Below the pieces are notes generated by a model. It searched no databases, was not told the DNA's origin, and saw only the letters and a program-made list of their open reading frames with translations. DNA of 64,000 nucleotides. It comes from Paracoccus sp. N5. GTDB taxonomy: Bacteria; Pseudomonadota; Alphaproteobacteria; Rhodobacterales; Rhodobacteraceae. The stretch covers positions 512,001 through 576,000 of the forward strand of contig NZ_AQUO01000002.1 of NCBI RefSeq assembly GCF_000371965.1. Reading direction: 5' to 3'. The number at the start of each line of letters is the position of its first letter. The first letter of the stretch is position 1. Positions 26,037 to 34,667 of the stretch are shown piece by piece. Position numbers and translations under genes: made by a program.

Positions 26037-28076
26037 ATGCTGCGCGCGCGGCGCGTGTTCGGCGCAGGCCGCCCGGTCCCGCCGCCCGCTCCGGGCGCGG
26101 CGGCGCCCGCGGCATTGTCCGAGCTCGATGCCTGGCTTGCCGCGCGCGTCCTCGCGTCGGGCCACGCCACCGTGCCGCCCGAGCGCGCCGCCACGCTCGA
26201 GCGTGCTGCTGGCGCGGCCCGGTTCGGCGCCCAGGGCAGGCCGCATCTGCCGGGCCTCGACCGGATTGCCGCGGCTTTCGGCCTGGACGATCCCGAATGC
26301 GACATGCTGCTGGCCGCCGCGCTGGTCGAGGCAAGCGCCGGCGCGGCCCGGCTGATCGCGCTGATCGAGCCGGGCGGCACGCGGCGGCTGGTGCTGGGCC
26401 AGCTGGCCGCGCTGGGGCTTCAGCCTGCGGATTTCATCGCCCGGCTGCGGCCGGATGCGCCGATCGTCGATTTCGGGTTGCTGGTCCTCAGCGGCGACGG
26501 CCCCTTCGTCACGCGCGAACTGGCCGTGCCGCCGGACGTGACGGCGGCCATTCTGGGCTTGCGCGGCGCCTTCGCGCTGCCCCTGCGCCCGCTGGGCGCC
26601 GAGGACCGCAGCCGCCCGCTGCCGCCGGGCGTCGCGGATCGCACCGCCGCGCTGATCCGCATGCTGGCGCGGCGCGAGATCCCGGGCGCGCCGCTGATCG
26701 TCGTGACCGGGGCCGAGGACAGCGGGCGCCGCGACATCGCCCGCGCCATCGCCGCCGCGCTGCGGCCGGCCGCCGTCGAGGCCGAGCTGGCCGAACTGGC
26801 CGAGCCCGACCGTCGGGCCGCCCTGCGCCGGACGGCGCGGATGCACGACGCCGTCGCCATCCTCGGCGATCCCCAGCCGGGGATGCTGGGCGCGGTCCTG
26901 CGCGGCCTCGGCGGCCCGGTGATCGTCATCGCCCCACCCGGCGCCTTCGCAACCGTTGCCGCCTGCGCCGACCGGCCGGTCCTCTCGCTTGAGGTGCCGC
27001 GCAGCAGCGTGGCCGAGCGTGCCGAGCTGTGGCGGCAGGCGATCCCCTCGGTCGTGCCCGAAGACCACACCCGCATCGCCGAGCGCTTCGCCTTCGGCCG
27101 CGCCGGGATCGGCCGGGCGCTGCGGCTGGCGCTGACCTCGGCGCGGATCGAGGGCCGGAAGGTCCCGAACACCTGCGACCTGCTGGCGGCCTGCGACCAG
27201 CTCAGGACCGCCGAGTTCGACGGCTCGGCGCAGCGGCTGAGCTGCCCGTTCTGCCGCGACGACATCGTGCTGCGCCGCGAGACCGAGGCCGAGCTGGACC
27301 TGGCCATCGCCTGGGCGCGGCACGGAAGCCGGCTTTTCGCGCAGGACGGGCCGGGGGCGGGGCTGAAGGCCGGCCAGGGGCTGGCCTGCCTGTTCAGCGG
27401 CCCGCCCGGCACCGGCAAGACCATGGCGGCGCAGATCGTCGCGCGCGAGGTCGATTTCGCGCTTTACCGCATCGATCTCAGCCGGGTGATCGACAAGTTC
27501 ATCGGCGAAAGCGAGAAACGCCTGGCCGCGCTGTTCGACGAGGCCGAGCGGTCGCGCGTGGCGCTGTTCTTCGACGAGGCCGACGCCTGCTTCGGCAAGC
27601 GCACCGAGCTGCGCGACAGCCACGACCGCTATGCCAATATCACCATCGACTTCCTGCTGCAGCGGCTCGAAAGCTTCGAGGGGCTGGCGATCCTGGCGAC
27701 CAATCTGGTCGGCAACATGGACGACGCCTTTCTGCGGCGCATCCGGGTCAGGGCCGAGTTCGGCCCGCCCGGCCCCGCCGAGCGCCTGCGGATCTGGCAG
27801 CGGCTGCTGCCCGCGCCCGGAATGCGGTCCGAGGACATCGACCTCGCCATCCTGTCGGACGGTTTCGAACTGGTCGGCGGCGAGATCCGCAATGCGCTCT
27901 ATACCGCGCATCTGCTGGCCGCCGGCGAAGGCGAGATCCTGGCCATGCGGCATTGCGTCAAGGGCCTGTGGCGCGAGCTTGCCAAGATCGGCCGCCTGCC
28001 GGACCGGACCCGGCTCGGCCCCTGGCAGCATCTGGTGGCGGACGAGCCCGGCCGGACGCGCTTCGCGGGACGCTAG
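26037..28076 (+). CDS. AAA+ ATPase of the contractile injection system (Afp15/Pvc15-like)
   Basis: 679 residues. The first ~400 form an N-terminal region that ends with a CPFC pair. The C-terminal AAA+ domain has Walker A GPPGTGKT at residues 455-462, Walker B FFDEAD with D513/E514, a sensor-1 ATN motif near 552, and arginine fingers in FLRRIRVR near 560-567. This layout matches the eCIS-associated ATPase found in nearly all Afp/PVC-type loci. It probably acts in particle assembly or cargo handling; unlike ClpV it does not belong to the sheath-recycling group. It runs opposite to the structural operon. Confidence 0.9.
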   Translation: MLRARRVFGAGRPVPPPAPGAAAPAALSELDAWLAARVLASGHATVPPERAATLERAAGAARFGAQGRPHLPGLDRIAAAFGLDDPECDMLLAAALVEASAGAARLIALIEPGGTRRLVLGQLAALGLQPADFIARLRPDAPIVDFGLLVLSGDGPFVTRELAVPPDVTAAILGLRGAFALPLRPLGAEDRSRPLPPGVADRTAALIRMLARREIPGAPLIVVTGAEDSGRRDIARAIAAALRPAAVEAELAELAEPDRRAALRRTARMHDAVAILGDPQPGMLGAVLRGLGGPVIVIAPPGAFATVAACADRPVLSLEVPRSSVAERAELWRQAIPSVVPEDHTRIAERFAFGRAGIGRALRLALTSARIEGRKVPNTCDLLAACDQLRTAEFDGSAQRLSCPFCRDDIVLRRETEAELDLAIAWARHGSRLFAQDGPGAGLKAGQGLACLFSGPPGTGKTMAAQIVAREVDFALYRIDLSRVIDKFIGESEKRLAALFDEAERSRVALFFDEADACFGKRTELRDSHDRYANITIDFLLQRLESFEGLAILATNLVGNMDDAFLRRIRVRAEFGPPGPAERLRIWQRLLPAPGMRSEDIDLAILSDGFELVGGEIRNALYTAHLLAAGEGEILAMRHCVKGLWRELAKIGRLPDRTRLGPWQHLVADEPGRTRFAGR

Positions 28077-28422
28077 GCCAGTCGCGACTGGGACCGCGTG
28101 TTCGGCACAAGCATGCCGGGACGCGGTTTGCCGGACAGACCAAGGCGCCGCATCAGGGCGCGTCGCTTTGGGCGCCCGAGCTTCACGCGATTGATCCAGC
28201 AGTGAAATAACGGCAGACAGCCATTCAAATAATTAGAACAAAACATATGAATTTATATAATTGTAAGCACGTTCTCGCATCGATATTGTAACAGGAACCG
28301 CATGAGGAGGGTCTGCGGTAGGCCAATATTTCAGTCAGCGCTCGGCACGGAGTCGGGGCATGTCGGGATCGATCCGGCATCCTGCCGGCTGATGATGAGG
28401 GCATTGGCAGTCGGGAGGATGA
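28077..28422. promoter_or_regulatory. Leader and promoter of the NMT1-type transporter operon
   Basis: No gene is seen here. A 14-bp palindrome CCAGTCGCGACTGG lies at 28079-28092, just past the ATPase stop, without a T-run. The segment 28220-28290 is strikingly AT-rich against the surrounding DNA and holds the shared LysR-type element at 28232-28267. Its end overlaps a -35 TTGTAA (28261-28266); a 17-bp spacer and a -10 TATTGT (28284-28289) follow. This leaves a leader of roughly 125 nt before the transporter ATP-binding gene. Confidence 0.55.
28232..28267 (+). promoter_or_regulatory. Candidate LysR operator, copy 1
   Basis: ATTAGAAC, then 14 bases, then TATATAATTGTAAG. The same two blocks with the same 14-base gap occur at 32030-32065. 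The 3' block contains the -35 hexamer TTGTAA. This placement fits a LysR-type activator touching RNA polymerase at this promoter. Confidence 0.6.
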
Positions 28423-29232
28423 ATGCAGCACGCTGTGCGTCTGGATAATGTCGACATCAGTTTCGGGGGGACGGGAAAGACCGTGTTCCGCGCGGTTGCC
28501 GGCGCCAATCTCGGCGTTGCCAAGGGCGAATTCGTCGCCATCGTCGGGCCGACCGGCTCGGGCAAGTCGACGCTGCTGAACGCCGCCGCCGGCCTGCTGA
28601 AGCCCTCGGCCGGCACCGTCGAGATCCAGGGCCAGCCGCTCGACGGGCTCAACCGGCGCGCGGGCTACCTGTTCCAGGCCGATGCGCTGATGCCGTGGAA
28701 GACGGCGCGCGACAATGTGGCCATCGCGCTGGAAATCTCGGGCACGCCGCGGCGCGAGGCCCTGGAGCGGGCCGAGGAGTGGCTGGAAAAGGTCGGCCTG
28801 AAGGGTTTCGGGCATCGCTATCCGCACATGCTTTCCGGCGGCCAGCGCAAGCGCATCGCCATGGCGCAGGTGCTGATCCGCGACCCGGAGATCCTGCTGA
28901 TGGACGAGCCCTTCGGGCCGCTGGACGCGCAGACGCGGCTGATCATGGGGGACCTGCTGCTGGACCTGTGGCAGCAGGACCGCAAGGCGGTGATGTTCGT
29001 GACCCACGACCTCGAGGAAGCCATCGCGCTGGCGGACCGGGTGGTCATCATGTCGACGGGGCCGGATGCCAAGCTGATCGGGGATTTCACCATTCCGCTG
29101 GCGCGGCCGCGGGACGTGTCCGAGATCAAGCTCTCGCCCGAGTTCCAGGAGCTGCACCGCGACATCTGGCACCTGCTGAAGGAGCAGGTGCTCAGGGCCT
29201 ATGGCAACCAGAACCGGGAGGAGCGGGCATGA
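28423..29232 (+). CDS. ABC transporter ATP-binding protein (TauB/SsuB type)
   Basis: 269 residues. Walker A is GPTGSGKST near residue 43, the signature motif is LSGGQRKR near 143, Walker B is ILLMDEPFGPLD near 160, and the switch histidine lies in VTHDLEEA. It belongs to the nitrate/sulfonate/taurine importer subfamily. It is the first gene of a three-gene operon with a TauC-type permease (four-base overlap) and an NMT1-like binding protein. The substrate is not known; co-regulation with a CoA-transferase and lyase suggests an organic acid. Confidence 0.9.
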   Translation: MQHAVRLDNVDISFGGTGKTVFRAVAGANLGVAKGEFVAIVGPTGSGKSTLLNAAAGLLKPSAGTVEIQGQPLDGLNRRAGYLFQADALMPWKTARDNVAIALEISGTPRREALERAEEWLEKVGLKGFGHRYPHMLSGGQRKRIAMAQVLIRDPEILLMDEPFGPLDAQTRLIMGDLLLDLWQQDRKAVMFVTHDLEEAIALADRVVIMSTGPDAKLIGDFTIPLARPRDVSEIKLSPEFQELHRDIWHLLKEQVLRAYGNQNREERA

Positions 29233-30008
29233 GCAGAACCGTCCTGACGACCCTGCAGATCCTTGTGGCGGTCATCGCCGTCGCGCTGTGGTGGGTGATC
29301 ACCCAGACCTCGATCCTGGGCGATCCGGCCCGGATCCAGTTCTTCTTCTCGACCCCCGCCGACGTGTTCTGGCAGATCGTCGCCTGGTTCAGGAGCGGCG
29401 AGATCTGGCGGCATCTGTGGATCACGCTGGTCGAGGCGGCGCTGGCCTTCGTCATCGGCGCGGTGGCCGCGATGATCGCCGGGTTCTGGCTGGCGCGCCG
29501 GCCCAAGCTGGCCGCGGTCTTCGACCCCTATGTCAAGGCTGCCAACGCCCTGCCGCGCGTGGTGCTGGCGCCGATCTTCACGCTGTGGTTCGGCCTGGGC
29601 ATCTGGTCCAAGGTGGCGCTGGGGTTCACGCTGGTCTTCTTCATCGTGTTCTTCAACGTCTATCAGGGCGTGAAGGAGGTGAACCGGACCGTGCTGCAGA
29701 ACGCCCGGATGCTGGGCATGTCCGAGCGGCAGCTGCTGCGCCATGTCTATCTGCCCTCGGCGCTGAGCTGGGTGTTTTCCTCGCTGCATGTCTCGATCGG
29801 CTTTGCCGTGGTCGGCGCGGTGGTGGGGGAATACCTGGGGTCATCCGCCGGGCTCGGCTACCTGATCGCGCAGGCCGAGGGCATGTTCGACATCGCCGGC
29901 GTGTTCGCGGGCATGTTCGTCCTGTCGGCCTTCGTCCTTCTCATCGACTGGGGGGTGACGCTGGTGGAAAGGAAGCTGCTGGTCTGGCAGCCCGATAACA
30001 ATCATTGA
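29229..30008 (+). CDS. ABC transporter permease (TauC/SsuC type)
   Basis: 259 residues with about six hydrophobic segments. The first spans residues ~7-24. The EAA-loop region reads AAALAFVIGA, then LGMSERQLLRHVYLPSALSW, as in this subfamily of single-domain permeases. ATG at 29229 overlaps the ATP-binding gene stop by ATGA. It would form a homodimer in the cytoplasmic membrane and work with the genes on either side. Confidence 0.9.
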   Translation: MSRTVLTTLQILVAVIAVALWWVITQTSILGDPARIQFFFSTPADVFWQIVAWFRSGEIWRHLWITLVEAALAFVIGAVAAMIAGFWLARRPKLAAVFDPYVKAANALPRVVLAPIFTLWFGLGIWSKVALGFTLVFFIVFFNVYQGVKEVNRTVLQNARMLGMSERQLLRHVYLPSALSWVFSSLHVSIGFAVVGAVVGEYLGSSAGLGYLIAQAEGMFDIAGVFAGMFVLSAFVLLIDWGVTLVERKLLVWQPDNNH

Positions 30009-30022
30009 AGGGAGGAGCAAAG

Positions 30023-31024
30023 ATGACGATGCTCAGGACTATCCTTGCGGCGGCGCTGGTGGCGGGCGCGACGCCCGCGGCGGCCGAAACCGTCAAGATC
30101 GCCATCGGCGGGGCCAGCTGCGTCTGCTACATGCCGGTGGTGCTGGCCGAACAGCTCGGCCTTTACGAAAAGCACGGGGTCGATGTCGAACTCGTGGATT
30201 TCAAGGGCGGCTCGGCGGCGCTGAAGGCCGTGGTCGGCGGCAGCGCGGACGTGGTTTCGGGCTATTACGAACACACGATCACGCTGGCGGCCAAGCAGCA
30301 GGAGCTGTCCTCCTTCGTGCTGATGGGGCGGTTGCCCGGCATCGCCGTGGCCGTGGCGCCGGGCAAGACCGGCGAGGTCAAGTCGATCAAGGACCTTGCC
30401 GGCAAGACCGTCGGGATCAGCGCGCCGGGTTCCTCGACCGACTTCTTCCTCAAATACATGCTGTCGCAGAACGGGCTGGAGCCGGATGCGGCCTCGGTCG
30501 TTGGCGTCGGCGTCGGCGCCACCGCGGTCGCGGCGCTGGAGCAGGGCCGGATCGACGCGGTGGTCACGCCCGACCCGGCCATCACCCAGCTGCAGAACCG
30601 CCATGCCGATCTGCCCGTGCTGGTCGATACCCGCAAGGCGGCGGATACCCATGCCCTGTTCGGGGCCGACTATCCCGGCGCGGCGCTTTACACCCGCACG
30701 GAATGGCTCGACCAGCATCCCGAACAGGCCCAGGCCCTGGCCGCGGCCATCGTCGAGACGCTGCAATATATCCACAACACCCCGGCCGAGGAGATCGCGG
30801 CGAAGATGCCGCCCAACCTGGTCGGCGCCGACCCGCAGGTCTATGTCGCATCGCTGAACAACAGCATGGAAATGCTGTCGGAAACCGGGCTGGTGGATGC
30901 GAAGGGCGCCGAAGCGGTGCAGAAGATGCTGAGTTTCAACCTGCCCGAGGTCGCCGGCGCCAAGATCGATCTGGGCAAGACCTATACCAACGCCTATGTC
31001 GAAAAGGTCTCGGCGCAGCAGTAA
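30023..31024 (+). CDS. NMT1/TauA-like periplasmic substrate-binding protein
   Basis: 333 residues from ATG 30023, behind a strong GGAGGA. A Sec signal peptide is clear, with cleavage after the A-A-A at about residue 22. The mature part starts with KIAIGGASCVCYMPVVLAEQLGLY, the usual NMT1/THI5-like opening, and has the GGSAALKAVVGGSADVVSGYYEH and GKTVGISAPGSST ligand-region motifs. The Cys-x-Cys pair near the ligand-loop start is unusual. It delivers a small ligand to the permease and ATPase encoded upstream. A strong terminator follows 19 bases after the stop. Confidence 0.85.
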   Translation: MTMLRTILAAALVAGATPAAAETVKIAIGGASCVCYMPVVLAEQLGLYEKHGVDVELVDFKGGSAALKAVVGGSADVVSGYYEHTITLAAKQQELSSFVLMGRLPGIAVAVAPGKTGEVKSIKDLAGKTVGISAPGSSTDFFLKYMLSQNGLEPDAASVVGVGVGATAVAALEQGRIDAVVTPDPAITQLQNRHADLPVLVDTRKAADTHALFGADYPGAALYTRTEWLDQHPEQAQALAAAIVETLQYIHNTPAEEIAAKMPPNLVGADPQVYVASLNNSMEMLSETGLVDAKGAEAVQKMLSFNLPEVAGAKIDLGKTYTNAYVEKVSAQQ

Positions 31025-31042
31025 GCCGGTGAAACCGATTCG

Positions 31043-31073
31043 AAAGCCCCGTCCGCCCGGACGGGGCTTTTTT
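31043..31073. terminator. Bidirectional rho-independent terminator
   Basis: A 12-bp perfect stem (AAAGCCCCGTCC with GGACGGGGCTTT) has a four-base loop and a T-run that reaches six T's. It lies between the convergent transporter operon and lysR gene, and its end touches the LysR stop codon. Confidence 0.9.
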
Positions 31074-32005
31074 CATTCCGCCTCGACCAGCCTTGCCGGC
31101 CAGATGCCGTCCCTGACCGCGCGGACGATCAGCTCGCGGATCAGGTCGCGGATCGTCTCCAGCGCGATGGTCGGCGGCCGGTCGGTCTGCTCGCACAGAT
31201 AAAGCGTCCTCGTCAGCGTCGGCGAGACGATCGGCCGCCAGTGCAGCCGGCCGGACCTGATCTCGTCGCCCATGAACAGCGTCGTGCCGATGGTGCAGCC
31301 CAGCCCCTCGCGGACCGCGCCCGAGATCGCATGGACCGAGTTCATCTGCAGCTGGCTGGTCGCATAGATCTGTTCCAGCGTCTTGTGATGGTCCAGCAGC
31401 GCCCGCGCTGCCATGCCCTGGCGCAGCATGATGATCTTGAAATCCAGCAGGTCCTGAACCGTCACCGGCTCGGAGCCGCTGCCGATGATCTCGCGCTTGC
31501 CGATCAGCACCAGATCCTCCTCGAGGATCGGCGTGGCCTTGAAGGTGCTGGTCAGCGGCGGGTTGTAGGCCAGCCCCAGATCGGCATCGGCCGAGGACAG
31601 GTGCAGCAAGGTGGTGCTGGACAGGCTTTCGATCATGTTGAGTTGCAGGTTCGGATAATCCTCGACCACGACCTTGGCCAGCTGGACGCCGATGGCCTGG
31701 ATGGCGGAATAGGCGAGCGCCAGCGACACCTCGCCCGAGACATCGTCGCGGAAGGTGGACAGGTCCCTTTTCGCCACCTCGACGGTCTTCAGGATGGTCC
31801 GGGCATGCAGGCAAAGCCGTTCGCCCGCCGCCGTGGCCTCGAGGCCGCGCGACTTTCGGGTGAACAGCGGCGCGCCGATCTCGGCCTCGAGATTGGCGAG
31901 ATGGTAGCTGAGCGCGGAAACCGCGATCCTCTCGGCATCCGCCGCCCCGGACAGGCTCTTGTTGTCGTAGATGCTGCAGAAATACCGCAATTGCTTCAGG
32001 TCCAA
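31073..32005 (-). CDS. LysR-family transcriptional regulator (LysR-1)
   Basis: 310 residues. The winged-helix start is typical: LKQLRYFCSIYDNKSLSGAA, then ALSYHLANLEAEIGAPLFTR. The rest is the periplasmic-binding-like effector domain. The only reasonable in-frame start is TTG at 32005, since a TAG lies seven codons upstream. A candidate binding element lies 25 bases upstream of that start and is repeated at the transporter promoter on the other side, so this protein probably controls both operons and itself. The effector is unknown. Confidence 0.9.
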   Translation of the reverse strand: MDLKQLRYFCSIYDNKSLSGAADAERIAVSALSYHLANLEAEIGAPLFTRKSRGLEATAAGERLCLHARTILKTVEVAKRDLSTFRDDVSGEVSLALAYSAIQAIGVQLAKVVVEDYPNLQLNMIESLSSTTLLHLSSADADLGLAYNPPLTSTFKATPILEEDLVLIGKREIIGSGSEPVTVQDLLDFKIIMLRQGMAARALLDHHKTLEQIYATSQLQMNSVHAISGAVREGLGCTIGTTLFMGDEIRSGRLHWRPIVSPTLTRTLYLCEQTDRPPTIALETIRDLIRELIVRAVRDGIWPARLVEAE

Positions 32006-32029
32006 GAGCGCCTCGCATGGATGCTAATT

Positions 32030-32065
32030 ATTAGAACGTATCTATAAGTATTATATAATTGTAAG
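32030..32065 (+). promoter_or_regulatory. Candidate LysR operator, copy 2, with CoA-transferase promoter
   Basis: The same ATTAGAAC-14-TATATAATTGTAAG layout as at 28232-28267. A -35 TTGTAA lies at 32059-32064, a 17-bp spacer follows, and a -10 TATCCT lies at 32082-32087. It lies between the divergent lysR-1 and CoA-transferase genes. Confidence 0.6.
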
Positions 32066-32111
32066 AATAATCGGGCAACCCTATCCTGTCGCCGTTGGAA
32101 TGGGAGGCCGC

Positions 32112-33299
32112 ATGACAGCCGAGTTCAAGCCCCTGGAGGGGGTCCGCGTCGTCGAGATGAGCCATATGGTCATGGGGCCAAGCTGCGGCATGTTCCTGGC
32201 CTTCCTGGGCGCCGAGGTGGTCAAGGTCGAGCCGCCCGGCGGCGACAAGACGCGGCAGCTGACCGGCATGGGCAGCGCGTTCTTTCCGCTGTTCAACCGT
32301 CGCAAGAAATCCGTCGTCCTGGACAGCCGCACCCCGGCCGGCCAGGAGGCGCTGAGCCGGCTGCTGGCCTCGGCCGACGTGTTCATCGACAATTTCAAGG
32401 ACAGCACCTTGCAGGGGATGGGGCTGGATGCCGAAACCCTGCACGACCGCTTTCCGCATCTGATCTGCGCCAGCCACAAGGGTTTCCTTTCGGGTCCCTA
32501 CGAGCGGCGGACGGCGCTGGATGAGGTGGTGCAGATGATGTCGGGCCTGGCCTACATGACCGGCCCCAAGGGCCGGCCGCTGCGCGTCGGCACCTCGGCC
32601 AATGACATCATGGGCGGGCTGTTCGGCGCCTTCGCCGTCATCGCGGCGCTGTTCGAGCGGGGCAGGACCGGCGCGGGGCGGACCATCCGCGTCGGCCTGT
32701 TCGAGAACTGCCTGCTGCTGGTCTCGCAGCACATGGTGCAGTTCGAGCTGGAAGGCAGGGATCCCGAACCGATGCCCGAGCGGGCCTTCAGCTGGCCGAT
32801 CTATGACGTCTTTGCCGCGGCCGAGGGGGGGCAGGTCTTCATCGGCGCGGTCAGCGACGGCCACTGGACCCGGCTTTGCACCTATCTCGGCCTCGACGAC
32901 CTGCTGGGGCATCCCGCGCTGCAAGACAGGATGGCCCGCATCGACGCCCGCTCCTGGGTGGTGCCGCTGGTCGCGGCGGCGGTCGCAAGGCGGCCCATGG
33001 CCGAGCTTCTGCCGGCGCTGGAGAAGATGGAGATCCCCTTTGCGCCGGTGGCCAAGCCCTCGGACCTGTTCCGCGACCAGCATGTGCTGCGGCAGGGCGG
33101 GCTTGCGCTGTCGCAGACCCCGGACGGCCGGAGCTTCCGGGCGCCGGCCCTGCCGGTCGAGATCGACGGCGCCTCGCTGGCCGGCGGGGGCGACGTGGAC
33201 CATGTCGGCGGGCATAATGCCGAGATTCTCGGCGCTCTCGGCCTGACGCCCGAGGAAATCGCGGCCGCTGCCAGGGCGCCCTCGGGCGAGGCGGCGTGA
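32112..33299 (+). CDS. CaiB/BaiF family CoA-transferase
   Basis: 395 residues of the class III CoA-transferase family. It starts with FKPLEGVRVVEMSHMVMGP and carries the FLGAEVVKVEPPGGD motif. The catalytic aspartate that forms the acyl-enzyme anhydride is D165 in TSANDIMGGL. The ATG at 32112 is preferred over 32100 because TGGGAGG is well spaced from it. The lyase gene follows after one base, so the likely job is to activate a free acid to its CoA ester, which the lyase then cleaves. The donor and acceptor acids cannot be read from sequence. Confidence 0.85.
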   Translation: MTAEFKPLEGVRVVEMSHMVMGPSCGMFLAFLGAEVVKVEPPGGDKTRQLTGMGSAFFPLFNRRKKSVVLDSRTPAGQEALSRLLASADVFIDNFKDSTLQGMGLDAETLHDRFPHLICASHKGFLSGPYERRTALDEVVQMMSGLAYMTGPKGRPLRVGTSANDIMGGLFGAFAVIAALFERGRTGAGRTIRVGLFENCLLLVSQHMVQFELEGRDPEPMPERAFSWPIYDVFAAAEGGQVFIGAVSDGHWTRLCTYLGLDDLLGHPALQDRMARIDARSWVVPLVAAAVARRPMAELLPALEKMEIPFAPVAKPSDLFRDQHVLRQGGLALSQTPDGRSFRAPALPVEIDGASLAGGGDVDHVGGHNAEILGALGLTPEEIAAAARAPSGEAA

Positions 33300-33300
33300 C

Positions 33301-34254
33301 ATGACCGGCCCCGCATCCGCATCGGACAGGCAGGTCGCGGTGACCGAGGTCTCGCCGCGCGACGGCCTGCAATCCGAAAAGGCCTTCGTCCCGACCGAGG
33401 ACAAGATCCGGCTGGTCGAAAGCCTGATCGCGGCGGGCATCCGTTCGGTCGAGCTGACATCCTTCGTCTCGCCGCGCGCCGTGCCGCAGATGCGCGACGC
33501 GGCCGAGCTGGTGCGGCATTTCCGCGGCCGCGCCGGTATCCGCTTCAGCGCGCTGGCGCCGAACCTGCGCGGCGCCGAAGCGGCCATCGCGGCGGGGATC
33601 GACGCGGCGGTGATGTTCGCCTCGGCCTCGGAAAGCCACAACCGGAAGAACGTGAACCGCTCGCGCGCCGATTCCATGGCCGGGTTCCACGAGATCGCGC
33701 GCCTCGCCCAAGGGTCCGGGGTCGCGCTGCATGGCGCCATCGCCACGGCCTTCGGCTGTCCCTTCGAAGGCGACGTGCCGGTGGCCCGGCTGGTCGAGCA
33801 GGCCGTGCGGTATCGCGACCTCGGCATTTCGCGCATCACCCTGGGGGACACGACCGGCATGGCGACGCCGGGCAATGTCCTGCCGGCGCTCGATGCGCTG
33901 CGCAAGGCGGTGCCCGATGTCGGCATCGCGCTGCATTTCCACAACACGCGCGGCGTCGGCCTGGCCTGCGCCTATGCCGGCCTGCTGCACGGCATCCGCG
34001 ATTTCGAGGCCAGCGTCGGCGGGATCGGCGGCTGTCCCTTCGTGCCGCGCGCGACCGGCAATATCGCCACCGAGGATTTCGTCTATCTGTGCGAGGAATC
34101 CGGTTTTCCGACTGGGATCGACTTGGGCCGGCTGATCGCGGCCGCCGGCACGGCCGAGCGGATCCTGGGCAGGGAACTGCCCGGCCAGGTGATGAAGGCC
34201 GGGCCGCGCCTGGCGCTGTCCGGCATGGACGCCGTCAGCACGGCTCATGGCTGA
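33301..34254 (+). CDS. HMG-CoA lyase family enzyme
   Basis: 317 residues with the HMGL TIM-barrel features: VTEVSPRDGLQSEKAF at the start (metal-binding aspartate and conserved arginine), the SASESHNRKNVN loop, LGDTTGMATPG, the HFHNTRG metal-binding histidines, and the catalytic-loop cysteine in GGIGGCPFVPRATGN. Family members split 3-hydroxy-3-methylglutaryl-CoA or related 3-hydroxyacyl-CoA esters into acetyl-CoA or pyruvate-type products. Together with the CoA-transferase it forms a two-step pathway for a branched hydroxy-dicarboxylic acid; the exact substrate is inference. Confidence 0.85.
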   Translation: MTGPASASDRQVAVTEVSPRDGLQSEKAFVPTEDKIRLVESLIAAGIRSVELTSFVSPRAVPQMRDAAELVRHFRGRAGIRFSALAPNLRGAEAAIAAGIDAAVMFASASESHNRKNVNRSRADSMAGFHEIARLAQGSGVALHGAIATAFGCPFEGDVPVARLVEQAVRYRDLGISRITLGDTTGMATPGNVLPALDALRKAVPDVGIALHFHNTRGVGLACAYAGLLHGIRDFEASVGGIGGCPFVPRATGNIATEDFVYLCEESGFPTGIDLGRLIAAAGTAERILGRELPGQVMKAGPRLALSGMDAVSTAHG

Positions 34255-34667
34255 AGCATGAAGACAGGAGCCCAGGGGCAGGCCGCCGTCTGAGGCAGGG
34301 CGGCGTCCCCTTCACGGCTTCACACCCATGCGAAATACATGAGCGGCGGCGAGATGGCGGGGCAGCCCTCGGTGCAGGGGCGGCAAGTCGCTCTGTCGCC
34401 ATGGGCCATCTGGACATATTCGCGCGTGCGCCCAGGCTGCCGGCGGTGATCCGGGCGGCCATCATGGCCAGCGTCCGGGGGCGGCCGGTCGCGCGATCCT
34501 GGGGCCTCGGGACTGTGAACCCCGGATTGATCGGAGACTTCTTCGCTCGGCAGCTCTCCGCAACCCTCGCCTTCATCCCCGCAAATCTTGGGATTGCCAA
34601 AACAAATTTCTGTCCGTGCCGCCCGGTGGCTAGCCTTGCCGCATCAACCCGACGGAGGACGGATCTC
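34255..34667. promoter_or_regulatory. Intergenic region with creatinase promoter
   Basis: A 413-bp stretch without a credible gene; an upstream extension of the creatinase frame gives unprotein-like sequence. A candidate operator sits at 34581-34609 (GCAAAT, four bases, then GGATTGCCAAAACAAATTT). A -35-like TTCTGT follows at 34608-34613, a 17-bp spacer and a -10 TAGCCT at 34631-34636. The same layout precedes the PotD-like gene. Confidence 0.5.

Noticed and set aside
28079..28092. Palindrome after the eCIS ATPase as a terminator
   Set aside because: A 14-bp dyad without a loop or T-run; more likely chance or a protein site.
34255..34667. Upstream extension of the creatinase frame
   Set aside because: Creatinase length and N-terminus match the family from ATG 34668, and a promoter plus GGAGGA lie just before it.
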